A stretch of 64,000 nucleotides of DNA, taken from contig CM064862.1 of assembly GCA_032719365.1 (NCBI GenBank), positions 82,457,628 to 82,521,627 on the forward strand, given 5' to 3'. A program made the position numbers and the translations under genes. Position 1 is the first letter of the stretch; every line of letters starts with the position of its first letter. Positions 12,201 to 23,038 of this stretch are shown here, in pieces. Source of the stretch: Prinsepia uniflora (Eukaryota; Streptophyta; Magnoliopsida; Rosales; Rosaceae). Below the pieces are notes generated by a model. That model was given only the letters and a program-made list of their open reading frames with translations. It did no database searches and was not told the origin of the DNA.

Positions 12201-15200
12201 TTATTTTAATGTATTATTATTTGTATTTTTATTATTAGTATTTGTCATTATCAAATTCTAATTATTTTTCATGTAACTTAGATTTCATAAAATGACTAGT
12301 GGAAGTGCAAGTGAAAGCCGCCCAAGACCTGGACGAGTTGACCCAGCATGGAAATATGCCATTGCAATTCTTGGAAATAAAAACGGTGTCATATGTTCGT
12401 TTTGTCAACATCAGTTCCAGAGTGAAAGCATAACGCGATTAAAATTTCATCTAGCAGGTTTGATCCCAAAAAAAATGTTAAAAAATGCAAAGATGTACAT
12501 AAAGCTATTAGGGATGAGGTCAGGGCATGGATCAAAAGTAAAGATACTGATAAACAGACTAAGAATATGATTGGTGAGAACATACGAGCTGGCTTGAGAT
12601 GAGATCCACTAGACACTCAACATAGCATTCAGATTAATGATAGTGATGATGATGGATTCGCTTATCCACTATATGTGCATAGATCTGAGAGAGCAGCATA
12701 TCGCTCTGCTGTAAATGCATCAAGGATGAGGCACATCGAAGTGTCAACACTTATGGAGTTGGTACCATGCGTGGTGCTCAAGGAGACAATAGCAGTCGTC
12801 AACCACCTCAACAGATGCGCCAATCACAAAGTTTGCGTGATCCATTTCCAATTCCTCCAGAACCAAAGCTCTATAAAACTGCACGAAGTCAACAGAAGAC
12901 TGTAAAATCCATGTGGGAAGGGACGAAAGAGAAGTTAGGTCGATACATAAGCAAATTTTTTATATATGAAGGTGTGGCTCCAAATAAAGCCAACTCTCAT
13001 AATTTTAAGAATATAATTATTGAAGCCCAACGAGCAGGTATTTAATAAATTTATTTATGATATATGCTTTATTTAACTTATGAAATATCATTAAATGCTA
13101 ACTTATGTTTGGTTTGCAGGTGAAGGCATGTCCACTCATTCTCCATATGAAGTGAAAAATAAATATCTTCATATGGAGTATGAAGATATGACGGCGTATG
13201 TGGAGGAACAAAAGCGACAATCGGAAACTTATGGATGTACCATAATGTGTGATGGTTGGACCGGTCCAACGAAGTTATCCATAATTAACTTCATGGTATA
13301 TAGTAAGGGTTCAACTGTATTTCTCAGGTCACTTGATTCTTCCAAATTCTATAAAAACTATTTGTACATACAAAATTTGTTGAAGGAAGTTGTTCAGGAG
13401 GTTGGAGTACAAAATGTTGTACAGATCGTTACTGATAATGGGTCGAACTTCAAGAAGGCAGGAAAAGAACTGATGAAGACGTATCTGATCTATTGGACTC
13501 CTTGTGCAGCCCATTATATAGACCTAATATTTGAAGATATTGGGAAGAATGAGACAATGACGCTCATCAAAAAAATGTTAGGCAGGTAACTAACTACATT
13601 TATAATCATCTATGGTTACTAGCTCAGATGCATGAATTCTGTCAAGGAGACTTGGTTCGTCCTGGTGCAACTCGGTTCGCAACCAACTATATTTGTATAA
13701 ACAGTATAGTTAAGAATAAAGTTGGCCTTAGAAGATTGTTTACCAGTGATCAATGGCATAGTAGCCCATTGAGTAGGAAAGTGAAAGGCAAGAGGGTTGA
13801 GGCTCATATCCTCGACCAAAGATTATGGGAGTCCTTGGAGATGATGCAATCAATATATGAACCATCATATTGCATCATTCAAATTGTTGATACAGAGGTA
13901 GTCACAACCATGCCAATCCTATATGATATGTTTAATCGAATGAAAGAAAAGATAATTCGTCTTAAAGGGAAGAAGTGGGTCCTTAAAATCATACAAGAGC
14001 GATGGGAAAAAATATTAGTGCATCCCTTACATGCCGCTGTTATATTTCTATCTTATTGAACTTGTTAATATTTTATTTTATTATTGTTTACTAAGCAAAG
14101 TTCATTCATGATTTGCAGCTTATTACTTGAATCCCCGATATCAATATCAAGCAGGTGTTGGGCATGAGTCCTACCTCGTCCAATCAGTTCAACAAGTATT
14201 CCTCAAACTGAATCCAAATGGGCAAGTGGGTTTACAAAATTTTGGAGTAGACGTAAGTTCACTACCATCTATGAACATTGATATTTTTTAATCTGTACAT
14301 CTATGACATTATATTAACATCAGCCTTAATGTAGTTGATCAACTTTAGAGATGGTCGGAAAACATTTTGTTCACATATGGCTGTACAATCACGAACGAAA
14401 ATGCCCCCAAGTATATTACTTGCATTTAAATTGATATTGTATGACTTAGCACTTTATAATGCCTCTTACATTAAACTTGATATTGACAGCTGAGTGGTGG
14501 GAACTATATGGCCAAGCTTCTCCCAGCTTGCAACAAATTCCAGTTCGTATATTATCACAAACGTCATCATTTTTGGCATGTGAGAGAAATTGGAGTACAT
14601 TTACTTTAATTCATACAAAGCAAAGAAATCGTCTCGCATATTCTAAGTTAGAACAACTTGTTTTCTTTTATTACAACATGAAACTCAAGTTAAGAGATGA
14701 AGAAGCTGAAGCTGATAAAGTTGTGGAAGAAGACTACGTTGACATTTTGGAAATTGCTAGTCAACACGTGGAAGTTAATGAGGCTGATCCAATTCAAGCA
14801 TGGATTATGCCAGCTCACTTGGATGATGATAGTGGAAGGCCTAACCCTCGAGTAGCCCATCTTGCTAGTGAACATGGTGTTAATGTCAATAGAGTGCTAT
14901 CTAAAGAAGTGGGGAGTGAGGACGTAGGAAGTGAGCGGGAGATGTCTTCATGGGAGAGATCAATACTTGGTTCTACCGCTAGACGTGACTTGCGAGCTAC
15001 TGCTACTAGTAAGGGACTTCATTAAAAAATCCTCTAGATAATGATTGTAATGACCCGTCCCGAGTATCGGGATTGAATATTAATTAATTATGATTTAGAA
15101 TGACTAATCAGGGATTAGTTGAGTGAAATCGGACGAATTGTGCAAAATGACCGTTTTGCCCCTAGCGTGGGCAAAATGTTGACTTTTAGTTCGGGCGGTC

Positions 15201-15556
15201 AAACGGACTTTGACCGATGACTGTGACGTAGTTCAGGACGTCACGAATTCATAGATAGGTGGCACGTTCGATTCCGACATTCGAGGAGAAAGTTATGGGT
15301 GTTCGGAAGTTGAGGGATATTTTGGTCATTTGGCTAAGAAGGGGCCAAAGTTTGACTTTTGACCCGGGAAGTCCAATGGACGAGTGCCAAGGACCGTTAC
15401 GTATGTCTCGTCGATGCGAATCCAAAGACAGGCGGCATGCCGAAATCAAAGATTCGACGATGAAGTTATGGTCACGGGAACGGACTCGATAAACCGAACG
15501 AACTGAGATTAAGATAATATTTTAATATGAACAGTACCCGGTGACTGAACACACTT

Positions 15557-15582
15557 GGATGAGTGACAAGTGTCACTCATCC
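15557..15582. promoter_or_regulatory. 26-bp palindrome in GL copy A
   Basis: Two perfect 12-bp arms (GGATGAGTGACA and its complement) around AG. It lies about 510 bp into the LTR, ahead of the leader-like region. Confidence 0.75.
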
Positions 15583-17671
15583 CTTAAATTAAGGCTTAAA
15601 CACAGATCCTTGTTTTGGGGATGACACAATTATGATGTTTTATTAATTAATTATGTTTAATTATTGATTAATCCTCCATTAATCTCTTTTTTCCTTAACC
15701 CGTGAACAAGCAGCAAAACACAGAGAAGAGAGACTTGATCTCTGTCCATCTGTTCCCTTCCATTTCTGAACCAGAGAGTGAGAATTTGAGTGAATTGGGA
15801 GACAAGATTAACTGGGATTACACGGGGGATTGAGAGGGAGAAGGTGACTGAAAATCGAAAATTTGGATTTTGGGAGGGAAATTCGAATTGGAAGAATTGA
15901 GCCGTGAGGATCAAAATGGAGCTTGGAAGTAGCTTCCTGAGGTTGTGACGAGTTGTTTCAGCTCAAGAACGAAGGCAATTGAGGCCCATTTGGCTCTGAA
16001 CTGGGTCTGGTACCAGTGTGCAAGTTCGAGTTTGAGTCGTGGAGTTTGAGCCTTGGATTGATGCAATTGAGTTGGGGAAAGTGTTTAACTGAGTCCATTA
16101 AAGCTTCTGGTTGCATCAATTGAAGGAAATCGTGTGACATTGAAGGACTTCGAATGATGAACAGGGTTCGAATGTTCTTCGGGTGATCATCCTTGATCTT
16201 AAGGTTTAAGGTAAGTTTTCGTGTAATTGATGTTTCAGACCTCTGATTAGACTTATAACGAAGCTGTGTGAATGTTCAATTGAAGGAATTAATGTTGAAT
16301 TGTTGGGAAACCAGTCGGGTCTGTTCGCGGGTAAAAGGACCCGTTTTACAGACAAACGGGTGAGGAAGACAGTTACTGTAGCAGACGTGTGGGTTTCACG
16401 CGCAGCCACTCACGGTGGTGCGTGAGGGCGCGTCCAGCCTAGTTTCAAGGTGAGGTCAACATGACTTTGAATCTTCTCATTGTAACGAACATTTTGAAGC
16501 TGGTTTCGAGGAAATTGGATATCGTTTCGTTAATGTTCTGCATATCCGAAGTTTTGTTTTACGTGTTAAATACGTATTTAAATTCCGAAAAAATTGGGGA
16601 AAATTATATGAAGTATTTTGAGATGTTAGTAACCCTCTATAATGATTTTGGACAGGAGTTGTGATTTCCAGAATTTACGGAAAAACGTGCAGCTCGGAAA
16701 CGGACCCTTTTCGACGGTGTGTGTGAGTGGACTTTGTTTTCTAACCATGATGCATGCATATATGATTTAAATGCCTTATTATATGATTTTATATGCTTTG
16801 GCATGATTGACGTTTCAATCCGGTGATTTCTCGATTTTATGGATTATTATATTATTATATTTGGCACGATTTTCGAGAAATTATGAAATTGGTTAAAAAT
16901 GATGTTTGGACTTGGTTTATGAGTCCGGTATTGAATTTGATTGAAAATAATGTTTAGACTCAGATTATGAGTCATGGATTGAAAAATGATGTTGTGACTC
17001 GGGAATGAGTCAAAGGTCAATTTCGTGGATTTACGTGAAAATGGCAACGGAGGTTGCAACGCATGGATTTGCGTGAAAATGATATTTTGGGTGTGAGACC
17101 CAAGTGAATAGTGATTTTGACTCGGATTGGAGTCACTTGTGAATTTGATGATTTATTGTGATTTTATGATTATTTTAATCAGCCTTTCGGGCACGTTTTA
17201 CGAGGAACATGCAAATGATGTTTTGGGCTAGGCCCGGATTCAAAAGGATTTCTAAAATGATATTTGGACTTAGTTGGTAAGTCAATGATGATTTCTGGAT
17301 TATTTTATTGTTTTAAAATGTGATTTTAACGGTTTATGTGTAAATGGTATTTTGGGCTTGGGACCCAGTTGGGAATGGTCTTGACTTTGTATGAAGACAA
17401 GATTTGATTGACATATTTTGGGATGTAATTCCCGAGATGGTTTTCATTGTGATTGTGAAATGCCCAGACGGTCGGAGCTTGGGGGATGTGATTGTAGGAT
17501 CGGGAATTGATCCTATGGTAGTTAGCTCCTCGGAGATGACTGAGCCTGGATGTACCACTCGGAGGTGTTTGAACCTGGGGATGTGTTCGCCCAGATGTGA
17601 CTGAGCTCGAGGGTTGAGCCCAGAGGTGTCTGTTCCCGAGAGTGTGGCTAGATATTGGCCTACGCGTAGTG

Positions 17672-17812
17672 CAGCACTTGTGAGTAGTGCAGTTGATGGT
17701 TTGATTGTGCACTTGTGAGTAGTGCAGATGTGATTGTGATAGTTTGTGCACTTGTGAGTAGTGCGGATTGATTGGATTGATATATTTATTGTGCACTTGT
17801 GATTAGTGCTGA
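17672..17812 (+). repeat. Minisatellite in GL copy A
   Basis: Four spaced copies of GTGCACTTGTGAGTAGTGC, with small variations and AT-rich spacers. Confidence 0.8.
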
Positions 17813-18321
17813 TTGATGTTGTTTGTGACGACCTACTGGTATTGAGTAGGGGTTTTTGGTCCTTGTGGCCAGGTGATTATGTTTCCACATGTTTTGGCCT
17901 GAGAGCCGGGATTTGATGTTTTATAACATGAACTGATTTGGTGAACATGAGTTTTATGGACCATGGGAAAATATGTTTTGATTTTATCGGTCCATGGTTC
18001 ATACTTGAATGATTTCATACTATTACTCATGTTTTACGATATGCATGCAAGTTTGTGAAAACTGGAGGGTAAGAATGTAATTTTGGCAAATGTTTTTATC
18101 ATAGGTCATTTTTGTCCACTCACACCTTTTCTGTTTTGTGACCTTCCAGGTCGTGGTACGACGTTCGGGACTGATCGTGAGGCAGTGGCAGCAGCAGAAA
18201 TCAGCGCAAACATCCCTTGTCTGGCAAGCACTGAAGGGTAGTTTCGGACCTTTGGTTGACTTGTCAGACGGGAGCAGGACCGGGCACGGTTTTTGACGTC
18301 CAGTTGGGACGGGTCCTATCA

Positions 18322-18360
<39 letters not shown>
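18322..18360 (+). repeat. (GAT)n microsatellite encoding an Asp run
   Basis: About twelve GAT triplets in the hAT C-terminal frame. The first bases are also the ATGAT target duplication of GL copy A. Confidence 0.85.
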
Positions 18361-18363
<3 letters not shown>

Positions 18364-19016
18364 GAGATGATGTTGAGACAAACGATGAAGACAAGGATGA
18401 CGGAGGGGATGATGACAGGGGAAATGAACATATAACCGAAACATATGCACCTTTGAGCCCATTTACTGGAGAGGCAGATTTCACTCATGTCACCCAAGAT
18501 TATGATCATGGCTGTAGAGAAAGAGGAGTAGGAATCAGTGGTGTTGGAAAAGATTACACTCGGACACGCAACATATATGAAGGTTATGGAAACCCATTTT
18601 CTGAGAATTCCATGTCAATTAGTTTTGAGTCAATGAGTTTAGGCACCGATCCTAGTAACAACTCAAATGATCCATATGCTTATGGTCCATATCGTTACCA
18701 CCAGTTAGACAGCCATCTCCCTCAAATGCGACATGGTTATGAAGGCTATGAAGATCATCATCTCAATGAAGATTATGGAGAAGTTAGTTGGGTAAATCCG
18801 AACTACCCTATCTATGGAGGAAAAGTAGGCCATTCAAAGGAGATATACGAATACTATGTCCAACAATACATTTCCTTTTGGTCAAATAGCATCACTTGGC
18901 AAAAATTTTGTGTCTTGGTAGATCAAGACCAATCTAATTTGCAAGCTGGTAGACACTCTACTTGTTTTTTATCAAGTTCAATGTGTACAATATTTTTAAT
19001 GCAATATTATCAATAG

Positions 19017-19294
19017 AATTATGTTTTAATTTAAGTTTATCTTTAAGATTTTATACTGTTAGTGGTCGGCAGACTTATATTTTATAATATGATTCATCAT
19101 ATATTTATTAGATGGGTACATTATGAGCTTAGGAAGTGCAAGGGATTTTTGGTATTTATAACATGGAAGGTATTTTAGTAATTTCACATGGGTCTAGAAT
19201 GATCTAGAGTTTTCCACAATTTTCTCCATATTTCCTTCCAAAATATCCCCACCCACTTAAGAACTTATAAATAGAAGTGTGAGATGTGTACACC
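19017..19294. other. Gap between hAT gene and GL copy B
   Basis: AT-rich, with TATAAATAG at about 19266. It probably includes the hAT 3' flank. It ends with the ACACC target duplication of copy B. Confidence 0.4.
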
Positions 19295-19764
19295 TGTAAC
19301 AACCCGAACTTTCGTAATTATTATTTTATTGTAAAATGACCGTTTTACCCCTGAGGGGGGGGGGGAAAGTTGACTTTTATCTCGGGAAGTAATTAGGACT
19401 TTGACCCATGACCATGACGTAGTTTAGGATGTCACGAGTTCATAGGTAGGTGACACGTTCGATTCCGACGTTCGAGGAAGAAGTTGTGACGTTTGGAAGT
19501 CGAGGGGTATTTTGGTAATTTGGTCAATTAGGGGCCAAATATTGACTTTTGACCCGGGAAGTCCAATGGACGAGGGCCAAGGACCGTTACGTAGGTCCCG
19601 TCGATACGAATCCGTAGACAGGCGGCACGCCGAAATCGAACGTACGACGAAAAAGTTATGGTCAAGAACGTAAAACGCGATTAACCGAATTAACCGAGAA
19701 CCGAATTAAAATAATATTAAAATAATGGAATCTGATTACTTTATTCAAACCAATCTGGACCCTT

Positions 19765-19790
19765 GGATGAGTGACACGTGTCACTCATCC
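19765..19790. promoter_or_regulatory. Perfect 26-bp palindrome with G-box core, GL copy B
   Basis: The inner 20 bases read TGAGTGACACGTGTCACTCA. The centre CACGTG is a G-box, the core recognised by plant bZIP and bHLH factors. Confidence 0.8.
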
Positions 19791-20603
19791 CCACACTCCC
19801 TAAAAGCAGGATCTATGTCTGCCATTTAATTAATTAATTAATTAATCTCCTTAAATCCTCACCCTCCATCCTTACACTCAGACTCAATCTCAGCCGTTGA
19901 TTCCATTTTCTCATTTTGTTCTTAAACCATCAGAGACTCACATTCATTTTCATTTCTCTCAAACTCGTGCACCCTCTCACCCTTCGAACAATCACACCAG
20001 CAACTACACCACATCTCAGCCTCAACCCACACACCATACCACCTCTCAGCTACCTCCAGACGGCCACCACCACCACCACGGGCGGCGGCGCAACCCAGAA
20101 ACCCCCCAGACCCGAAAGGAACCCGAGCAGCCCAAATCGATCCAACCATCCAAACCTTCATACCTGGACTCGAACCAAAGTAGGGTTAGGATCAGTGTGA
20201 CCTCTGACGACTCAGGACTGGACTGGGCGGCCCACGGCGGCGGTAAGCCCATAAACCCGTGAGACACCGATTTCCTTCCCTGTCTCGAACCATTCGTTTT
20301 TGACGTTAAACTTGTCTGGTTGTTTTTGAGACACACTTAGGGGACCTAGACGATCATTTTGGACCATGGCTCACGGCTGGAAGCTCGACGACTCGCCGGA
20401 GAAGACGAACAAGAGCCGACAGCCGGTTTCCCGTCGATTTTCAGGTAGTTTCTTGAACCTAGGAACTCGTTTTAATTACACAGAACCATAGAACACAATG
20501 TGACGAGTTCATAGGAACAAATCCCATCAGAAATGGTGGTCGGGTTGATGAGAACCGATCGGGTCGAACCGTGGGTCTGCGGTGACCCGGTTACTGTAGC
20601 TGA

Positions 20604-20735
20604 TGACGTCATCATGCTAACGTCAGTAATGACGTCATGATGACGTCATCATGTCAGAAACTGTCAGACCAGGGACCAATGGAATGCTGACACGTGTCCT
20701 CTGACACTGTCAGTGATGACGTCATGCTGACGTCA
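20604..20735. promoter_or_regulatory. Cluster of five TGACGTCA palindromes in GL copy B
   Basis: Exact TGACGTCA octamers lie at 20604-20611, 20630-20637, 20641-20648, 20717-20724 and 20728-20735, with an extra ACGTCA half site between. TGACGTCA is a bZIP (TGA/CREB-type) site. Copies I and J keep one such site at the matching place. Confidence 0.7.
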
Positions 20736-22089
20736 TCATTATTGTAGCACCGTTGACTAAAGTTTGACCAGGCGCGTGGGGGCGCGTGTGAACAGTATTT
20801 TGTGTGGGACCAGTGCCATTTTCAAGGTTTCGACGATATGGATCCAATGGCGGTGGTTTCGTGTCGATTGGAGATCGTTAGGTTGGTCAAATTAGGATTT
20901 GACGCCTTGGGAAGCGTGTTCGGACGGCTTTCCCGGGCCGGTTTCAGTCTAGGGTTTCATAGTTGTTTAGTAAAGACTTAAAGTGACCTTTACGTATGCT
21001 TTGGACATGACAGAAATTGTACTTTAACCCTTGGATGGGGCTTTACGCTCAGGATTGCAGCGGGATTGTACTGTGAGTGGGCCTTTGATTTCACTAAACT
21101 TCGGCATGCATAACTGTTTTACTTTCTATTATATCTATATGTGATTCAAGTAAAAGTATCTGTTTATCTTGAGTATGATTTATGGCACGTATTACGATGT
21201 TTGGGCATGAGACCCGTCTGGTTGTTTATGAATGGTTTTGAGTCATGTATATGTATAATGGATCTCGATATTATCTGTGGTACTGCACTGTATAGCTCTA
21301 CCCTAGGATTCTATCTCCTCCGGACGTAGGTACTCCAGAGTGGTCACGGCGCATTGCCTGTGAGGAGTCATTCTACGGAGGGACCGGACCGTAGAGTGAC
21401 TCAGGAGCAGGATTGCTACTGTTGAACGTCTGGGACGTCAGGCATCTAGAATTCCATGCTCGGACTAGGTTCGGGATTCGGACTCGGGATTGAGACCCCG
21501 GGTGGCACGCGTAGCCTTGGGACTGTGACCTTATTGGGCGTCTGGGACGTCGGGCATCTGGGATGTCAGGGTTGGGATGTATAGTGCAGTGACTGAGATT
21601 ATATTATGTTGATATTATTCTGCTTATGATTATATGATTTTGTGGTTGATGATACTAATGCATGTCTTTTCGGAAAACAGAGGGGAAAATCTATATGTTT
21701 TCGAGATGGTAAACTATTTTGTAAACCTTGAGTTTTGGCCCACTCACCCTTGTTGTTTTACTACCCCTCTAGGTGGTGCTATTGAGGAGGAGGATCCCAT
21801 GGAAGAGGCATAGGTTTACGTTGCGCACCTGAACCCTACTGCTGGGTAGGTTGGCACGTAGTGTGTCTAGAGTCGTGCTCAATAAACTGTATTCGGGAAC
21901 TATCCCTTGTCTGACACTATTTGTATTCGAGTATTTGTGTGGCGTGCTATGTATGATTTAACTATGGATTTTCTTTATGCTTTTTACTTTCAATAAGGGT
22001 AATTATGATATTTTATTTTCGGGTGTCAGACGGAAGCAGGGCACGTCCCGGGTGGTCCCAGGGGGATCGGGGCGGGTCCTGGCAACACC

Positions 22090-22454
22090 ACCATGGGAAG
22101 ATGAGGCTAGGAAGAGGAAAAAAGGAATAACGGGATGAAATGAGGAAGGAAAAGGGGAAAGGAAGACGATTAAGACCTCAGAAAGGGAAAGGAAATAGTA
22201 AAGGTCGATGAACCTGTGAAGCCCTTGCTTTGGGTTTCAATTTTGGGACTAAGAAACTTTGAAATTGATATTCCATCATTTCCCTGGAGTTCATACGAAC
22301 ATTTTGGGACGAAAATGAGATATGGGGGTCATGGGAAATAACAGAGCTGGCCCTGGACTCCATAGCCGAAAGCTTGGAGATTCGAAGCCTGAGATTAAGG
22401 TACGTTTTCTTTGCCTTGTGTCTTAGATCTTCTTCTAGGCTAGGGAAGACGAGA
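22090..22454. other. Unassigned stretch between copies B and D
   Basis: Purine-rich, then a section with AAG/GTACGTTT that faintly resembles GL leader sequence. It may be a diverged GL fragment. No gene was recognised. Confidence 0.3.
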
Positions 22455-23038
22455 TTTGATGGTTAGAACTATCAAATTGTACATGAAATGACTGTCTTAT
22501 GATCAAGATAATTAGTGACTATCAGATAAGAGATAATTCCAGCCTTAGCCCGCTGGGGGCTTTCTAGAGTGCGCCAAGATCGAAGGAGGAGTGTGATGTC
22601 TCGGTCTCCGCTACAGCCCGCATCTGCGATCAACTTGAAGGACATTAAAACTAATGAAAGCTGTGAGTGGATAAACCAACAGTTTATAAAATCATTTCAC
22701 AAAAAGAAGACATTTATGTCCTTCACTAAAAAGCATGCATGCATTCAAAAACCATTTAATTCAATCAAAGCCATTTATCAATAATTAAACCATTAGGGCC
22801 TTAGCCCAAAACCGTAAGCCAAAGTATATGGGAACTCAGCCCAAAACCAATCAAGTGGAAACTCAGCCCAAAACCAATACATGTGGGTCTCAGCCCAAAA
22901 CCAAATCAGTAGGGACTCCGCCCAAATCAAATCACGTGGGTCTCAGACTCTCAGCCCAAATCCAATACAAGTGGGTCTCAACCCAAAACCAATCCTCGGC
23001 ATCCCTGATGCCTGACATCCCAGATGTCACAACCACAC

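Larger units (their letters stand above)
15046..18321 (+). mobile_element. GL family solo LTR, copy A
   Basis: It starts TGTAATGACCCGTCCCGA and ends GACGGGTCCTATCA (3276 bp). It is flanked by the 5-bp duplication ATGAT at 15041-15045 and 18322-18326. No second LTR or internal domain is present. Inside: a TGACG inverted repeat near 15224-15247, a 26-bp palindrome at 15557-15582, a donor-like AAG/GTAAGT at 16211, an acceptor-like GGACAG/G ending 16655, a second donor-like GTGAGTGG at 16723, a minisatellite at 17672-17812 and an acceptor-like CCTTCCAG/G ending 18149. No coding region was recognised. Confidence 0.88.
12292..19016 (+). pseudogene. hAT-family transposase gene (BED finger, DUF659, C-terminal dimerisation domain), decayed and split by an LTR
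   Basis: The frame starting MTSGSASESRPRPG has a BED-type zinc finger (CSFCQHQF, then H in KFHLAG). A frameshift follows soon after 12453 and a TGA sits near 12600. Downstream blocks are an exon at ~12767-13040, an intron, and a DUF659 block at ~13131-13589 with MCDGWTG and TDNGSNF, which carry the acidic residues expected of hAT transposases. A block at 13628-14059 contains GATRFATN. The C-terminal hAT dimerisation block at 14459-15025 contains SFLACERNWS and RNRLAYSKLEQLV. GL copy A (15046-18321) then interrupts an Asp-repeat stretch, and the tail resumes at 18322-19016 (acidic, then Tyr/Gly/Asp-rich). A run of A residues near 15024 shifts the frame just before the insertion. It is inactive as read. 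Confidence 0.85.
19295..22084 (+). mobile_element. GL family solo LTR, copy B
   Basis: It starts TGTAACAACCCGAACTTT and ends GGGCGGGTCCTGGCA (2790 bp). The duplication ACACC flanks it at 19290-19294 and 22085-22089. Intron-like signals: GGCG/GTAAGC at 20243, acceptor GACAG ending 21013, second donor GTGAGTGG at 21073, acceptor CCCCTCTAG/G ending 21772. The first ~1.1 kb is close to the 5' part of J, the rest is not. A His/Pro-rich frame at 19897-20262 has no ATG and is not called a gene. Confidence 0.86.

Noticed and set aside
15046..18321. Segment between the two hAT blocks as a natural intron of the hAT gene
   Set aside because: It has LTR ends TG...CA, a 5-bp target duplication and full-length homologues elsewhere in the window.
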